From: Sialis fuliginosa
Taxonomy: Eukaryota > Arthropoda > Insecta > Megaloptera > Sialidae
Reading direction: 5' to 3'
Assembly: GCA_961205875.1 (NCBI GenBank)
Contig: OY540822.1
Span: forward strand, 9,736,501 to 9,800,500
Length of the DNA: 64,000 nt
Shown: positions 12,301 to 32,925 of the stretch, one piece after another
Position numbering within the stretch: the first letter of the stretch is position 1
Layout of the letters: every line of letters begins with the position of its first letter
Program-made: the position numbers and the translations under genes
Notes under the pieces: model-generated
Told to the model about the DNA's origin: nothing
Seen by the model: the letters and a program-made list of their open reading frames with translations, nothing else
The model's database searches: none

Positions 12301-13412
12301 TTGCCCCTACTTGATACGCTACTGGCAGTATGGCACATTGCGATATCTTACATATATATTTTTAATTTTATTGAAATGCAAACTCTTAAATATCTCAGTT
12401 TAAACATTAATGGACTTAGACCACTTTCAAAATAACCGACTCAAATATTCAAACAAACATTATATAATTATATAATGTATAATAATAATTTCAAAAAGAA
12501 ATTTGTAAAAAAACTTTATCCAGCTCTGCTAAACTGTGTGGGCGTTAATCATTTCAAAAATAAACAATCAAATTTAAAAGTTTTAAAATATAACAATAAA
12601 TTGTAAGTCAAACGTGGAAAATTGTAAAAACTCACAGTTCAATTAAGGTAAAGTACCCAGTTATGGCACAACGCGAAAAACAGCGGCTATTGTGGAACAC
12701 ACGTATATTAATCAATTTTAATAATATTCATACTTCGTTTTGCGTACTAAAAAAATTTACCTAGTGTCATTAAACCTTTTAATTTAACTATAGTACTAAA
12801 AATCAAAGTATTATTTAAATATAAATAGTCGAAAAAAATTATTTTATTATAGCCTACATAAAAGTTGGTATTCACTGACATGTTTATCACAAATGTAGTG
12901 ATTTGTACAGTTCACTGTTTTGATGTAATTCTTAATATTTCAAGTATTTTACGATATAAATAATAGTTCAAATTGTAGGTAAGTCTTTAATAAATGATAT
13001 GATATAATTATTTCATAGATTTAAGTAAAGTCATTATTGATAAATACATGTTTCTTTATAGGAACGTTGAATGTCATTATTAACCAATATATGAAACAAC
13101 CGAAATGCTTGTGCCTGAAGTGGGACTTTTTCAATCATCTGTTGGAACGTATTGTTTGCAACTAATTTGTGTCATTATCGTATTATTTCTGTATTTGAAT
13201 TATTATTTTATCATCAAAGTGGTGTGATCAATCAATATTCATGCATTTTATTTAAGAATATAAGAAATAGGTGAGTGAAATAAAGTAAAAACCTAACCTC
13301 AAAATATTACCTGTCAATAATATTTATAATTTAATCCTATACTTATATTTGTTTTAGCAATGAAAACTAGAAAAATAAAGAGTATTAATCAAAATAAATA
13401 AATAAAAAAATA

Positions 13413-13828
13413 AAATTAGAAGGAAAAATAGTACATCTAAAACGATTTAGTGTCAGCTGTCACATTATTAAGAAAGGAAATGTTTTGAATTCTTCAAAGG
13501 CGAAAGAATTGATTGAAATAACAAATGTTCTAGTATAAACTGGACTAGATAGATTAAAATTACCATCTTAACCTCTCCGAGGTATGTACGATGAAAGATA
13601 CAGAAACTTTACAATGCAAAATAATGAATACGCATTTGATCAAATTATCACAGTGGTTACACTTAATGATCCGTTAATTGTATTCGATGGTAGGTACTGA
13701 TTGTTTGAATTAATTAATTAATTAATGTTGAATATTTATCTATATTATTTATAATTCTAGATATAATTGATTTACAACATAATGAAATTACCATCGTAAC
13801 AATTGCAAGAAGAGAAACGAATGATTAG
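13413..13828 (+). pseudogene. Degenerate coding relic inside the 2.96-kb transposon
   Basis: One frame from 13413 to about 13690 reads as a non-repetitive protein of about 93 codons broken by only two stops. It contains stretches such as KLEGKIVHLKRFSV, PLRGMYDERYRNFT and FDQIITVVTLNDPLIVFDG. A GTAGGT donor-like site, a short AT-rich gap ending CTAG, and a further frame containing DIIDLQHNEITIVTIARRE follow, suggesting a lost intron-containing gene. I do not recognise the family. It could be a transposase remnant or a captured host fragment. Confidence 0.4.
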
Positions 13829-13880
13829 CTGAAAAAAATTAAGAATTTGAAGAACAAATGAAACAATTAAAAAAATAAAA

Positions 13881-14378
13881 CGGCCAAGTGCATGTTCGGT
13901 ACGCACATGATGGGTTCCGTAGTCATTATGATTTGTAAAAAAGTTATTTCAAAATTTTTCATAAACTATTTTTGCTACAGTGTTTGTTATAATTAAAAGC
14001 TACATTCTGGATTTTTTTCAGATTTTTTGAATTGATAGTTTAGTTAGCTCTGACAACGACATTTAAAAGAAAATAATTCATGACTGGAGGGTTAAAATTA
14101 AAATATAACATACTTTATTGCATTTTAGGAGACCTATCTAAAGACACCCCACCTAACGGATTAAGTGAAATTTTTTTTAAATATACTTTTCAGTCTATGA
14201 GAAGGGGGTCCAAATAATTTTTTTTTTTTCAATAATCTTATCATTTCTGTTTTTGGGTTATCAGTCTTCGTCCGTATACCAAATTTCATTTTAATCGGTA
14301 TAAAATTTATATAGACAGACAGATTGACAGAGCGAAACTATAAGGTTTCGTAGTTTTCTACGAAACCCTAAAAATTAA
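13881..14378 (+). repeat. Nested retroposon-like repeat with CGGCCAAGTGC head
   Basis: Starts CGGCCAAGTGCATG, continues to GGGTTCCGTAGTCATTATGA, and ends with the near-inverted CTACGAAACCCTA. The head with GGGTTCCGTA is a signature I know from widespread arthropod repeats. It lies within the 2.96-kb transposon and so inserted later. The headless relative is at 11930-12300. Confidence 0.65.
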
Positions 14379-15652
14379 GCAAGAAACTTAATTTTTCATA
14401 AACTTTGTTACCTTATTTTTAATATTTTATATTTTTCATATAGGTACAGCCAATTCTGTTTTCAAACAAATTTTTTTTACACGATTTTGAAGAAGCACGG
14501 TCGATAACAATAAAAAACTTTTTTTTATGCGTACTGATTTGATTTTACATGATCCATTTATTCTAAATCACTGTAAAATTTATACAATTTATTATTTTCA
14601 TACAATGAAGTTCTTTTTCTTGTTAAATTTTAAATTAATAGGCTGAACGTATCGTGAGAAAACAGAATTGGGTGTATTAAATTTGTATATTTAAATTTTA
14701 TAACTTTATATTATTGATATTTATATTTTATTATGATTTATAACATTTAAAAAATTTAATAAAGTTCTGCTTAAGATTAATGTGTGTTAATGATGTTTTC
14801 AAATTATTTTTCTTATTTCCTTTCATCATTAATATTATTTTAGGTGCATTTCCAATAAAAATAAAAATCTAATATTTTAAATCCAATTAATATTACTGAT
14901 ACACTGCTTGTCACAATTAGTGGGAGACTTTTTGAATGGAACAGTTTTGTTAAAAATTGTCATATTAATATGAAATTTCAGAAAAATCATTAATGTGGTG
15001 TTGTCTCAAAGTCCAAGAAATAACAACTTTGTACGTTAATCACTCCAACCTCAATTTATTACAATTAATTCGAAGGACACAGGTAAAGATAAAACTGTGA
15101 AATTTACAAACTGGGTAGTAAACCCTGTATACAAGGGTACTGTATATTAAAAATTTAAAATAAATTATAAGGGTAAGAATCAACCCTTAAATACTAAACC
15201 GTCTTCAATAGTAGAATAGAAGATTGAATTCAAGTGTAATTTTATAAAAAAAATCAATGAAAGCGGTTGATTTAATTATTTAAAATCAATAAAATTATAA
15301 AAATCAATGGAAAAATAACTTATAGAAGAAAAACTACTGTTCCATATTAGGTGAATGAATTATGGAACATAGGTGCCAATGCAAAAATCTTGTTTCATAA
15401 TAGTGGACATTAGTTCATTCACTTTTTTTTTTATATCATGAAAAATATTATATTTATTTGAGTTTTGTAAGTATGACGTTATAGAGGAAACATAGGCCCA
15501 TCAAATAATGTATTACAATGTTCCATTTAATAACTTATAGATTTTTTATATGAGCGCAAAAAAAAGGTGTGGAAAAATCGTTCCATAACTGGGTACTTTA
15601 CCTTATACATTGTCACTTTGTACCGTTCTAAATGTGAATAGATTAAGGGGTA

Positions 15653-16232
15653 AAGTCAATGTGATGGAAAAAAAAATTCAAATTTTTTTTAAATATACAT
15701 ATTCAAAAAATGTATAAAAAGATTAAATTAAAATTCCAAAAATTGCCTAAGTTACAGTCAATTTAGTGAGAGCAATTAATGTGGCCAGTTATGACCCTCA
15801 GAAAACGATTTAGTCCCAGTGATTTCTCAAAAACTAATTACCTAACTGATTAAAAACATTTTTTTTTCTAAATTTTCATATGTGTAGCTTTTTTTTTAAT
15901 TTTGATATTTACTATTTTTTTAAGACCGATTAAATTTTAAAAAAGGTGTAAAAATGAAAAAATACATTGCTATTTTGTGAGAAAATTATAGCTAAATTTA
16001 TATAGATATTGATAAAATAGTTTTTTTTTCTGATAATCTATCCTGAACATTAGAAGAAAATGGAGAATATTATTTTTTTTGGTTGTCACATAATTTTATA
16101 ATATTTCTCAATAAAATTTGGTATTAAATACATTGAATAAATACTGAAATTACCCAATCATAAAATAATTAGTTATACTTGTGAAAAAAATACTCAAACA
16201 TTGACAGTTTTTTGACCTGTTACATTGACTTT
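15653..16232. repeat. Dispersed repeat with GTCAATGT ends
   Basis: Ends in GTCAATGTGATGG on the left and TTACATTGAC on the right, a short inverted pair. The interior (AATAAAATTTGGTATT, CCCAATCATAAAAT) matches 16860-17035 and 37375-37800. No gene is present. Confidence 0.55.
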
Positions 16233-16239
16233 CCTCCTT

Positions 16240-18188
16240 AAGTATTTTTATCATATCACTGACTAGTATTAAAAATATATATAACATTAGATACATCATA
16301 CATCTAATCGTTTTAGCAATTTGTTTAAAATAAACATTTAGTTGTTTGAGAATCTAGAAGACATCACAAAGAACAAGTGTCTTGTGAACAACAACAGCGC
16401 TACCTGAGACAACGGTTGGAACAGCTGATCTCTGCTCTACACCTCACCAGTTCAAACGTGACAGACGAGTTCCGTGGCTGATTGTTTGCAAGTGAATTTG
16501 TCACGGCTGAAATTAAACACAATTGTATTATCTCAAAATATTTTACATTAACACAAACTTCAAAGTTTAAATAATCTAATGTGTTTGTTATAAATTCAAT
16601 TCAAATCATTCTGAGAAATAAGTAAAATGTATCAAAAACACAAGTCTATTTATAAATATTATAACAGCTGTTTTTTATTTTATAAAATTGTAAATATTAA
16701 CATTATTAAATTTATTTACCATTTTGATTATTATTTCTTGTTTTGTCAGCTTGCTTCAACGAGTACAATGTTTCTAATGGCTGCCAACATTACTGTTTCT
16801 TCTAGCCAAATGTTTGCTGAAAAAATTAGAGAAATACTGTAAAAATAATTTGAAAAAATAAGTAAAAATTCAAACTGTCACCATTTTATAAAAAAAAGAA
16901 ACTAGCAAAATTTCAATGGGACAATGGAAGAATTAATTTTTTTGATCATCACACTGAGGCTCATAACTTTGTAAATTTTTAATATTTTTCAATAAAAATT
17001 GGTATTGAATAAGTTGAATATATACTTAATAAAATGTACCTACCTACTAACGATGAATGTTTTCAATGAGACAAGTTCCGGTGTAGAAATCACTTTGCCT
17101 CATCTATACAATGTCCTCAGCATCCTCCATATCTTCAGTCATGTCGTCAGCTTGTCCCGCATCTGTCAGTCAAATAAGTATGTTATTATTATTTAGGTAC
17201 AATTAATATATTTATATATTTAGGGTCTCTCAACTTCCAAGGACGGCATAACTTAGAAATCAGAAATACACGCAATGTAGGAAAACTATTTCATTTTAAC
17301 GACATCTTCCCCAGAGAGTAACTTCAGAGGCACACATATCTCCAGACCTAATTATTGTCCCATTTCAACCTCCAACTGTAGTGATTACATCTTGTTACGT
17401 GAATGTAATTTTTCAGAAACACACACACAACTAGTGATTACATAAATGTTTACATATAATTAAACACAAAAATAGAATGTTCCAATGGTTCCAATGACCT
17501 TCAAAATAATTATTAAAATGCAGCCATTATTATTTTTTTAGATTTTTCTATAAGTTTCTTTATTTTAAGTAATAAATACAATTTCAAAACTACTACTCAC
17601 GTTTATTTATTCCATAAACTTAATTGTATCCTTGGATCTATTGTATCCCATCATTGCTATATATATGGGATATTAATATATCTTGAGTTTTAAACAGAAA
17701 CAATTTTTGGAAAACGAAACACATAATATAAAGTGCATACATATAAATTAATTAAAAACGCAATTCACTTAATGCACTTAATTAATAAAAATCAACAATT
17801 ATTACACTTGTACACAATTAATTATAATTATAACTTCAATAATAACATAAATTACTGTCTTGTGTTCGTAAAAAGACTCGTTAAAAAACAAAAACACATC
17901 GTACTATAGGTTTAATATTACCTAACGTTTCTAAAACAAATTGAAACTCCCATCTCGAGCCGGTATGCGCTAGCCTGCCCTCTGCTGTTCAGTACTTGAA
18001 GTTACCGATGCCATCGATGGTGTTAATAGGTACCTATGTTTTCTTTGGTAAACATTGACGAATTGACGATCACACCTTGTTGCACTTTCGAATGACGCGA
18101 ATCTGCCCCGGCTGGACCTCAGGAAGCCTGGTGTATTTGAACGTAACGATAATTAATTAATAACAAGTTGGCCTCAAATCTGTCAACA
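16240..18188. other. Intergenic stretch; second repeat copy and two GC-richer islands
   Basis: No gene is supported. Positions 16860-17035 are a partial copy of the 15653-16232 repeat. Two islands are less AT-rich than their surroundings: 16360-16510 and 17945-18130. They could be promoters or non-coding first exons of the leucine-rich-repeat gene downstream, but nothing here proves it. Confidence 0.4.
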
Positions 18189-18664
18189 ATACTCACAAAA
18201 TAATAACATCACGGTTACTGCGACAATAACAAAACACAACACTGTCTTACCACCCTTACACCCAACAATCGAAATTAGACTGTTTTCAATTTAACATTTG
18301 CGATCTTTGTTTAATATTAGTTCTGCCATCTGTGAGCCGATCTCTGTAACCGTCAGTTATCATTCAATTTTAACATGTCGGTTGTGATCCTTGATAAATT
18401 TAAAATCACAACAATAGACTCTCAAAATAAAAACATCACGATTACAATAACAAAACACAACACTGTCTTACAACCCTTACAACCAACAATCGAAATTAGA
18501 CTGTTTTCAATTTAACATTTGCGATCTTTGTTTAATATTAGTGCTGCCATCTGTGAGCTCATCTCTGTAACCGTCAGTTATCATTCAATTTTAACATGTC
18601 GGTTGTGATCCTTGATAAATTTAAAATCACAATAGACTCTCAAAATAAAAACATCACGATTACT
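18189..18664. repeat. Tandem duplication of about 220-230 bp
   Basis: A segment starting CTCAAAATAAAAACATCACG begins near 18189 (variant), 18417 and 18636. The first two units run through CAACAATCGAAATTAGACTG and TGCCATCTGTGAGC to GATCCTTGATAAATTT with few differences. The third stops after about 28 bases where a mobile element begins. Confidence 0.85.
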
Positions 18665-18845
18665 GTTATGTCCGGTATTATAAAGGAGCTAGCAAAATTT
18701 GCTTGCTAGCAAGCACTTTCAAATGGGGTATCAAACTTATATGACAGTTTTATTAGAGTTTTTGAAGTAAAATTAAAGATATGTAAAGTATATTTACTAA
18801 CCTTGAGTAAAAACCAACTTACTGCGCTTGCAAATATCTGTTAAA
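18665..18845. mobile_element. Partial MITE with TCCGGTATTATAAA end
   Basis: GTTATGTCCGGTATTATAAA followed by AGCTAGCAAA and the CACTTTCAAATGGGG block matches both ends of the complete element at 60787-61062. The AAAGTATATTTACTAA interior is also shared. Only one clear end is visible. It interrupts the third unit of the tandem duplication. Confidence 0.7.
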
Positions 18846-21098
18846 AACCCAAAACTTTTTTATTATACACAATACAATAAAAAGTATTTTAACAAATAAT
18901 CAAGAGGTGCATCAATAATACATATTATGTATGTCTCAACAATGACGCCATGTAATAAATATATAATAATATTTATAAATAAAAGGTAAATAATTTTCAA
19001 TTATACAATATTTTATACTTGTGTAGATAAACAGGTAACAAATAACTAATTAAGAGCATCTATGTACCTACAAAAAAAAATATTTATAAAATATAATTCT
19101 ACACATACCATCTAAAACAGCTATGCTAGCGGAAGAACTTCTAGGTAAGTTATTATGTCTGTAAAGAAAAGAAAAAGAATAATTGTACATTTTATAATAG
19201 TCACCTAATAGAAAAAATTAAAAATTAAATTTTTATTGATATTATCTATTTTTTATCTATGCTATTAATAAAAAAATCTTAAAATTCACAAAAATGAGGT
19301 AAATCAATATTAGGAGATTCGTATTTTCAAGTTTCAAGATTTCAAAAACTGTTAAATTTAATTATTATGTACTTTTCAGTATTTTTAGGGTTTTTTTGAA
19401 TTCGGTTTTATTTTATAGTCTTTGAAGTCCATGATCAGATTCTGATAATACTTATATAGGATAACCTCGAGAGTATATACTCTTTCAAATAAACAAAAAA
19501 TCCTCTAAATCGGTACATAGAGTTGAAGTTATGACCGAACATCAGCGGCGCCGAAACCAGGGGGGGGGCAGTTGTCGAGTTAATAATTAATATTTAACCC
19601 CCCGTTACATATGAAGGGTTGTAATTGGTTTTATTCGATCCGGCCGGAAAAATACTACGGTGGTGGGTGTTTTAGGGGGGAAAACAACCCTCTATCTCGC
19701 ATAGAAGCTGAGATATTTACGATTTTGTATAGTAAAAGAAACTAAAAATAAATTAATATTTCACCCCCTTTCACATATGAAGGGTTGTAATTGGTTACAA
19801 AGAGGAGTAAAATTATATAAATGTAAAAATGCTACAATTACTTTTAAAAATTCACGAGTGATTTATTGGCCAATCCTGCTTTAAATAAGTTTATATTTAG
19901 GTATTCTACAAAATCGACAATTGTTCGAGATAAAAAGAGATGAGGTTGCTAAAAAAAATAAATAATATATATAAACATTATATTTTATAGTTTATTTTAA
20001 ATTAATGTTATACATAGTATGGGAAAATATGATACAATTAAGTAAATATTAATTACACATGTAAATATCAATTAAACGATGTGTTTATGAGTCATTGTTA
20101 ATTCCAAATATGTAACTGAGTATATGACGACTAAAGTCAAACTGAAGCAAATATAGTTAAGTAAGTTAAAAACCTGTATGTCTCAGTAAATTCCAAAGTA
20201 CTACAGGTGAGGAACACATGACAACGTAGTTTCTGTCTCTGTTTGCCAGTCAAAACGATAAAGGTACTCAAGGTGAGCACAGGTAGAATATAACTTTGTA
20301 GTACATGCATTAAAGTGTTAATTACATATAGTGTAATATCGCAAGTAAACAATTAAGCGATAATTATTTTTAATCGATTTCGAGCCGACGAAATAAACGA
20401 ATTATAATTATTTTGCGCCTTCAGAGCGCCATATAAAAGGTATGTAATAATATAATATATGTTAAAATAGGTGTAGTCACTACGTAGAAAATTATTAAAA
20501 TGCATCACACCTACAGTTTTTGTAGTGACGGTTCACATTATCATAAAATATTGTCTGAATTTATAATTATTGTCGAATCGTCTTTCTTGGAACTGACTTT
20601 TTAGCTCACATGATTTCAACTTCCAAAACTATGTTAGTTGCCCTAATTAACACACTTATTGTGCATGTTAATTTTTATTTTTAAAATATATATTGCATAA
20701 TGTATATAAAAATATTATTGTGGTTTTTTATAGATAATTTATATTGCTATGTCATTCTCTAATGTTGATATAAAATATTAAATAAGTTAGGTACTGATAA
20801 TATATGACAAATAATTGTATTTTAAATAATTTTAATTAACATAAATATTTATCATTTACTAATCAGAAAAAATACTCTTTATTTTCTGATACATCTAATT
20901 TGTTTATAAATTTACCACTTGTATTAACAATTCTTATTGATTACTGTAAAGTGCTATTTTTCTTTGTTAGATATTTTGATATCAGTTTTAAAAGCCAGAT
21001 AAAAAAAATGTTAGTAGGTACTTATCTTATGTAATTTATTTTAAAAATATTTCTTTATTATTTTAACATTTATATTTTATACATGTTTTTTTATTACA
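18846..21098. other. AT-rich intergenic stretch upstream of the LRR gene
   Basis: No gene is seen. Positions 19540-19800 hold a dispersed repeat whose segment CACATATGAAGGGTTGTAAT occurs twice within it and recurs, diverged, at 49960-50040. A possible 5' UTR exon of the following gene could end at about 20439 (AAAAG before GTATGTAAT); the only firm junction is the acceptor at 21098-21099. Confidence 0.4.
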
Positions 21099-21107
21099 GA
21101 CACAAAT

Positions 21108-23198
21108 ATGATTTTTTCTTGGATTTGTGGCTTTGTGATACTGCTGTTCTCACACTGCACCATTGGAGATCAGCATTTCTCAAAATGCCCCAGAGATTGT
21201 TTGTGCGACTTCACGGATTCAAAAGCGACATGTCGAACTTTGGAACCAGGAACCCAGATATTTGATGAACGCATAACTCAACTTATAGTTGAAGGAATAG
21301 ACTCATCCACTCGAATAAATCTTGAAAATGGAATATTCGATAAAGTAGGTCTGAAAAGTCTACAGTTGCTGAAGATTGTGAATACGACAATATCTCGTAT
21401 AGAAAAACACGCGTTTAAAAACATGCTTGATTTACGCTCTGTCCAGTTAATCTCTGCCAATATAGAATCCATACATCCGGATACGTTTATAGATAATATA
21501 ATGTTGGATAAACTTAGTTTAGCCGATAACCCTTTCAAAGAGACTTCATTATATTTACTAGATTCTGACAAAATCGGTGAACTCATTTTATCCAACTGTA
21601 AACTATCTAAAATCACCGAATCCACATTTTCAAATTTACCAGGTTTAGATTACATCAATTTGTCTGGTAATCAAATAACAGAAATACATCCCCACAGTTT
21701 TGAAAATATCGAAAGTTTGGAAGAACTGGATTTGTCCAATAACTTTATTACTAAACTACCAGAAAAACTGTTTGCAAATCAATCTTTGGCCACGTTAAAT
21801 CTTCATAACAATCCCATATCATCTGTGGCTAATTTAAAACTACCCGATTTAGAAATACTTGACGTTAGCATGTGCAAGATACAGACAATACCTTCAACAA
21901 TGTTCAAGGAAATGGCTAATCTTGATACACTGAATATCAGCAATAACGGATTAAGAAAAATCGATGATAATGCTTTTAAACATCTTAAAGAATTAGAATT
22001 CATTGATTTATCTCACAATAACTTAATTTTTGTTCCATCGCAATTATTTTCCACAAACACTCGACTGTCTAAAATTGATCTGAGTCATAATTACTTACTG
22101 AAAGAATTTCCTAAATTTGAAGCAAAAGGGGGAACTTTACCTGTACAACACATTGACTTCTCTTACTGCAGTATTGAAAATATAAATTCAGATGCATTTA
22201 AATCATTTCCGTACATAGAAACCCTGACACTTAACAACAACAAAATTCAGCATATTGACGATAAAGTATTCTATAATTTGAAAGTTCTTTCTAAACTAAA
22301 CCTAGCACACAATAAAATAACACAAATACATGTAGATTTGTTCTCTAACAATCACAATTTGCACACACTCATTCTGGCAAATAATCCTCTCAAGCAAATA
22401 TCCGTTCTTCCATTTAGTTTAACTAAAACACCCGCTTTAGAATCGCTAGACATCAGTTCTTGCGGCCTAGAACAACTGTGGGAAACCCCTCACATATTTC
22501 AATTTTATCTCACAAATCTTAAATTCTTGAATGTGTCTGAAAACGATATAAAATCCATCAAGAAAGAACAACTTCAATTTTTAACGTCTTTGACTACAAT
22601 TAACGTCGCTAATAATCCTTTAGAATATAATAGCAAAGAATTCAGTACGTTTAAAGATTGGGTTCATGAACGTAACATAGCTTTAGGTGAGCCTGAACTA
22701 ACACATATGGAAATAGAAGAAGAAAAGGTTAATATATTGCCATCTAGCACAACTGAAGAACAGTTAAAATTGACAACAAAGAGCTACGAAATTCAAAAAA
22801 CTACTATTCTCGACATTGCTGAAGATGAGGATGAAGATGATGATTATGAGGACGATGACGATGAAGATTTAGACGAAAACGATAATCCAAAATATACTCA
22901 CAGCTTTAAACTAGACGCAAATTACAGAGAAGCAGAAGCATCTACATTCTGGATAGTGACAACCATAGCGTTAGCATTTTTCTCGCTCGTAATCTTGGTT
23001 TCCATCCTGGCATTGTACCAACAACAAAGGTCAGGGAACATGACCTCAAACTTGAGATCATCCACTGTTAGAACGAGAAAAGACTGCGGTTTGGTCTATA
23101 AACCGTTATCAGAAGATTTGTCTGGACCCCACACTCCAATCTTCTCTAGGTTTGTTAAACTCAATAGTTATAACGAACCGAAACCGGAACATGTTTAA
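21108..23198 (+). CDS. Leucine-rich-repeat type I transmembrane protein
   Basis: A single open frame of 696 residues. It starts with a signal peptide (about 1-21), then an LRR N-cap with cysteines at 27, 31, 33 and 42 (CPRDCLC spacing). Roughly 18-20 leucine-rich repeats of about 24 residues follow, to about residue 530. An unusually acidic linker starts near residue 571 (runs of D and E), a single membrane helix lies at about 614-638, and the cytoplasmic tail is about 58 residues. The C-cap region (NPLEYNSKEFSTFKDW) has the usual FxxW pattern but lacks cysteines. A 3' splice site (TTATTACAG, ending 21099) lies 8 bases before the ATG, so the 5' UTR is spliced. AATAAA occurs at 23405. It is probably a cell-surface adhesion or signalling receptor. 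Drosophila windpipe has a similar layout, but orthology is not shown. Confidence 0.93.
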   Translation: MIFSWICGFVILLFSHCTIGDQHFSKCPRDCLCDFTDSKATCRTLEPGTQIFDERITQLIVEGIDSSTRINLENGIFDKVGLKSLQLLKIVNTTISRIEKHAFKNMLDLRSVQLISANIESIHPDTFIDNIMLDKLSLADNPFKETSLYLLDSDKIGELILSNCKLSKITESTFSNLPGLDYINLSGNQITEIHPHSFENIESLEELDLSNNFITKLPEKLFANQSLATLNLHNNPISSVANLKLPDLEILDVSMCKIQTIPSTMFKEMANLDTLNISNNGLRKIDDNAFKHLKELEFIDLSHNNLIFVPSQLFSTNTRLSKIDLSHNYLLKEFPKFEAKGGTLPVQHIDFSYCSIENINSDAFKSFPYIETLTLNNNKIQHIDDKVFYNLKVLSKLNLAHNKITQIHVDLFSNNHNLHTLILANNPLKQISVLPFSLTKTPALESLDISSCGLEQLWETPHIFQFYLTNLKFLNVSENDIKSIKKEQLQFLTSLTTINVANNPLEYNSKEFSTFKDWVHERNIALGEPELTHMEIEEEKVNILPSSTTEEQLKLTTKSYEIQKTTILDIAEDEDEDDDYEDDDDEDLDENDNPKYTHSFKLDANYREAEASTFWIVTTIALAFFSLVILVSILALYQQQRSGNMTSNLRSSTVRTRKDCGLVYKPLSEDLSGPHTPIFSRFVKLNSYNEPKPEHV

Positions 23199-24263
23199 AA
23201 AATTATCACGATACCTTTAAGTATTCGGAATTCATGCAAACGAATACGCAATTTTTATTGAAAAGGTCGTAGATATCATTTATATTTTTCTAATTTTTTA
23301 GACAGTATAATATATGTACGTATTTTATTTTTTAAATAACTAATATGAATTTCTAATATAATATTTAAAAACATAAATATATAGTTATTTAATATATATG
23401 TACAAATAAAAATTTGGTTCAATTTTATATATTTCATTTTTGAATAAATAATAATTAATTTGTGATAATCAAGGACAATAATATGGGAATTTAAAATTTT
23501 TTAATTGTTATTTATCATTCCATTTTTATTCAATTATAATAGATTAGTTGTTTTAGTAAATAAAATAATTTTGTTTGATTTTTTTTGGACTGACTGATAC
23601 ATTATATTTTTGAGAAAAAATTTCAGACAAAATTCATTTTTATTTTTGGTTTAACTACTTAATAAGTGCTTCGTATACATTAAGGCAACGGCTACAAAAC
23701 ACCAGGTTACTCATTGTGATGTAATATTATCAACAGCTGAAAAATCTTATGTAAACACATTCCACGATGTTAGTCATTTAATAAATAAATCATAGTATTA
23801 AATTTCTGTAATATCATTTATCACTAAAATAATATAAGGTATGTAATAAAATAAAAAAACGACTTTTATTTATTCTTTGTACCCGCAATTTGTTAGTTAA
23901 TTAGTAAGTATCCATCGTAAGTATACTCACCGTTTTTTCTAAAAAGAATACATTACAAACAGAAATAAAATTTCATTTTCAATAGCCATGCTTCTATTAT
24001 TTATTATATTAATTGATATAAATTTATAACATTTATAATCTGGGCACTTACAAATAACTCTTTTTTAAAACTATAATGAAAGCTCTGATATTCAGTGAAA
24101 CAGTTCTATGTTTAAAAATTGTATTTTACCCATCATTTTAAGACCAATTTAATGCCACTAATTTTCATTTATGCATATCCATCTATTCCACTAGTAATTT
24201 TTTTTTTATTATTTAATAAATCGTATATATTAATATGTTGCTAACCAACATTTTTCTGTAATA
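23199..24263. other. Intergenic region between two convergent genes
   Basis: Contains the 3' UTR and AATAAA (23405) of the LRR gene and, on the other strand, the 3' UTR and an AATAAA (24205-24210 as TTTATT) of the AHCY-like gene. Otherwise it is plain AT-rich sequence with no further gene. Confidence 0.6.
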
Positions 24264-32344
<8,081 letters not shown>

Positions 32345-32925
32345 TTTCACAGAAACTCTTACGATACCGTGAACTTCACAACATAACAGATCTACACATC
32401 CACCGCTATGCTCACTACGAACTGGAATTTCAAATGTGTCAACTTATTTTCACTAGGGGGGGATTGTCACGTTATCTTAATATAACTAGATTTTTTATCT
32501 ACACACTTCTCAAATAAAAACATCATAAAAAGATAATTTATTTCTTTCAAATATTTAATATAATCACGATATCAGATCTCTTATTATATTTTAAATGAAT
32601 ACATTTTTAAATATACCTACCTATCCTGTAAGTTAAAACCCTTGGACCTAGAAAGTAAAATTTCAGGAATGTCTTCCTTTTATGACGTAAGCACCCACTA
32701 AGAAATGATTTTCCAAAATTTTACCATTTATATTTGTAAAGCTGCGGACTTATAAAAAAATACGTATTTAAAATATAATCTAGTAAATAATAAAGATTTC
32801 CTATCTATGTATATATTATTATTTCTAACTTAAGTTCCAAGGTTTTTTTTTTAAAACAAATAAATGTAACAAAATATTTTATTGAAAACAATAACATATA
32901 TTTTAAAAACAAATATTTACACATT

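Larger units (their letters stand above)
12646..15603. mobile_element. 2.96-kb DNA transposon with perfect 23-bp terminal inverted repeats
   Basis: The left end reads AGGTAAAGTACCCAGTTATG from 12646, and the right end is its exact complement finishing at 15603. Both are flanked by TA, consistent with a TA target duplication. The termini resemble those of the 0.5-kb MITEs at 35458, 46616 and 63462 (AGGTAnnGGCACCAG), so this is a larger relative. No intact transposase is visible. A broken coding relic lies at 13413-13828 and a separate repeat is nested at 13881-14378. A Tc1/mariner-like group is suggested by the TA target only; the superfamily is not established. Confidence 0.85.
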
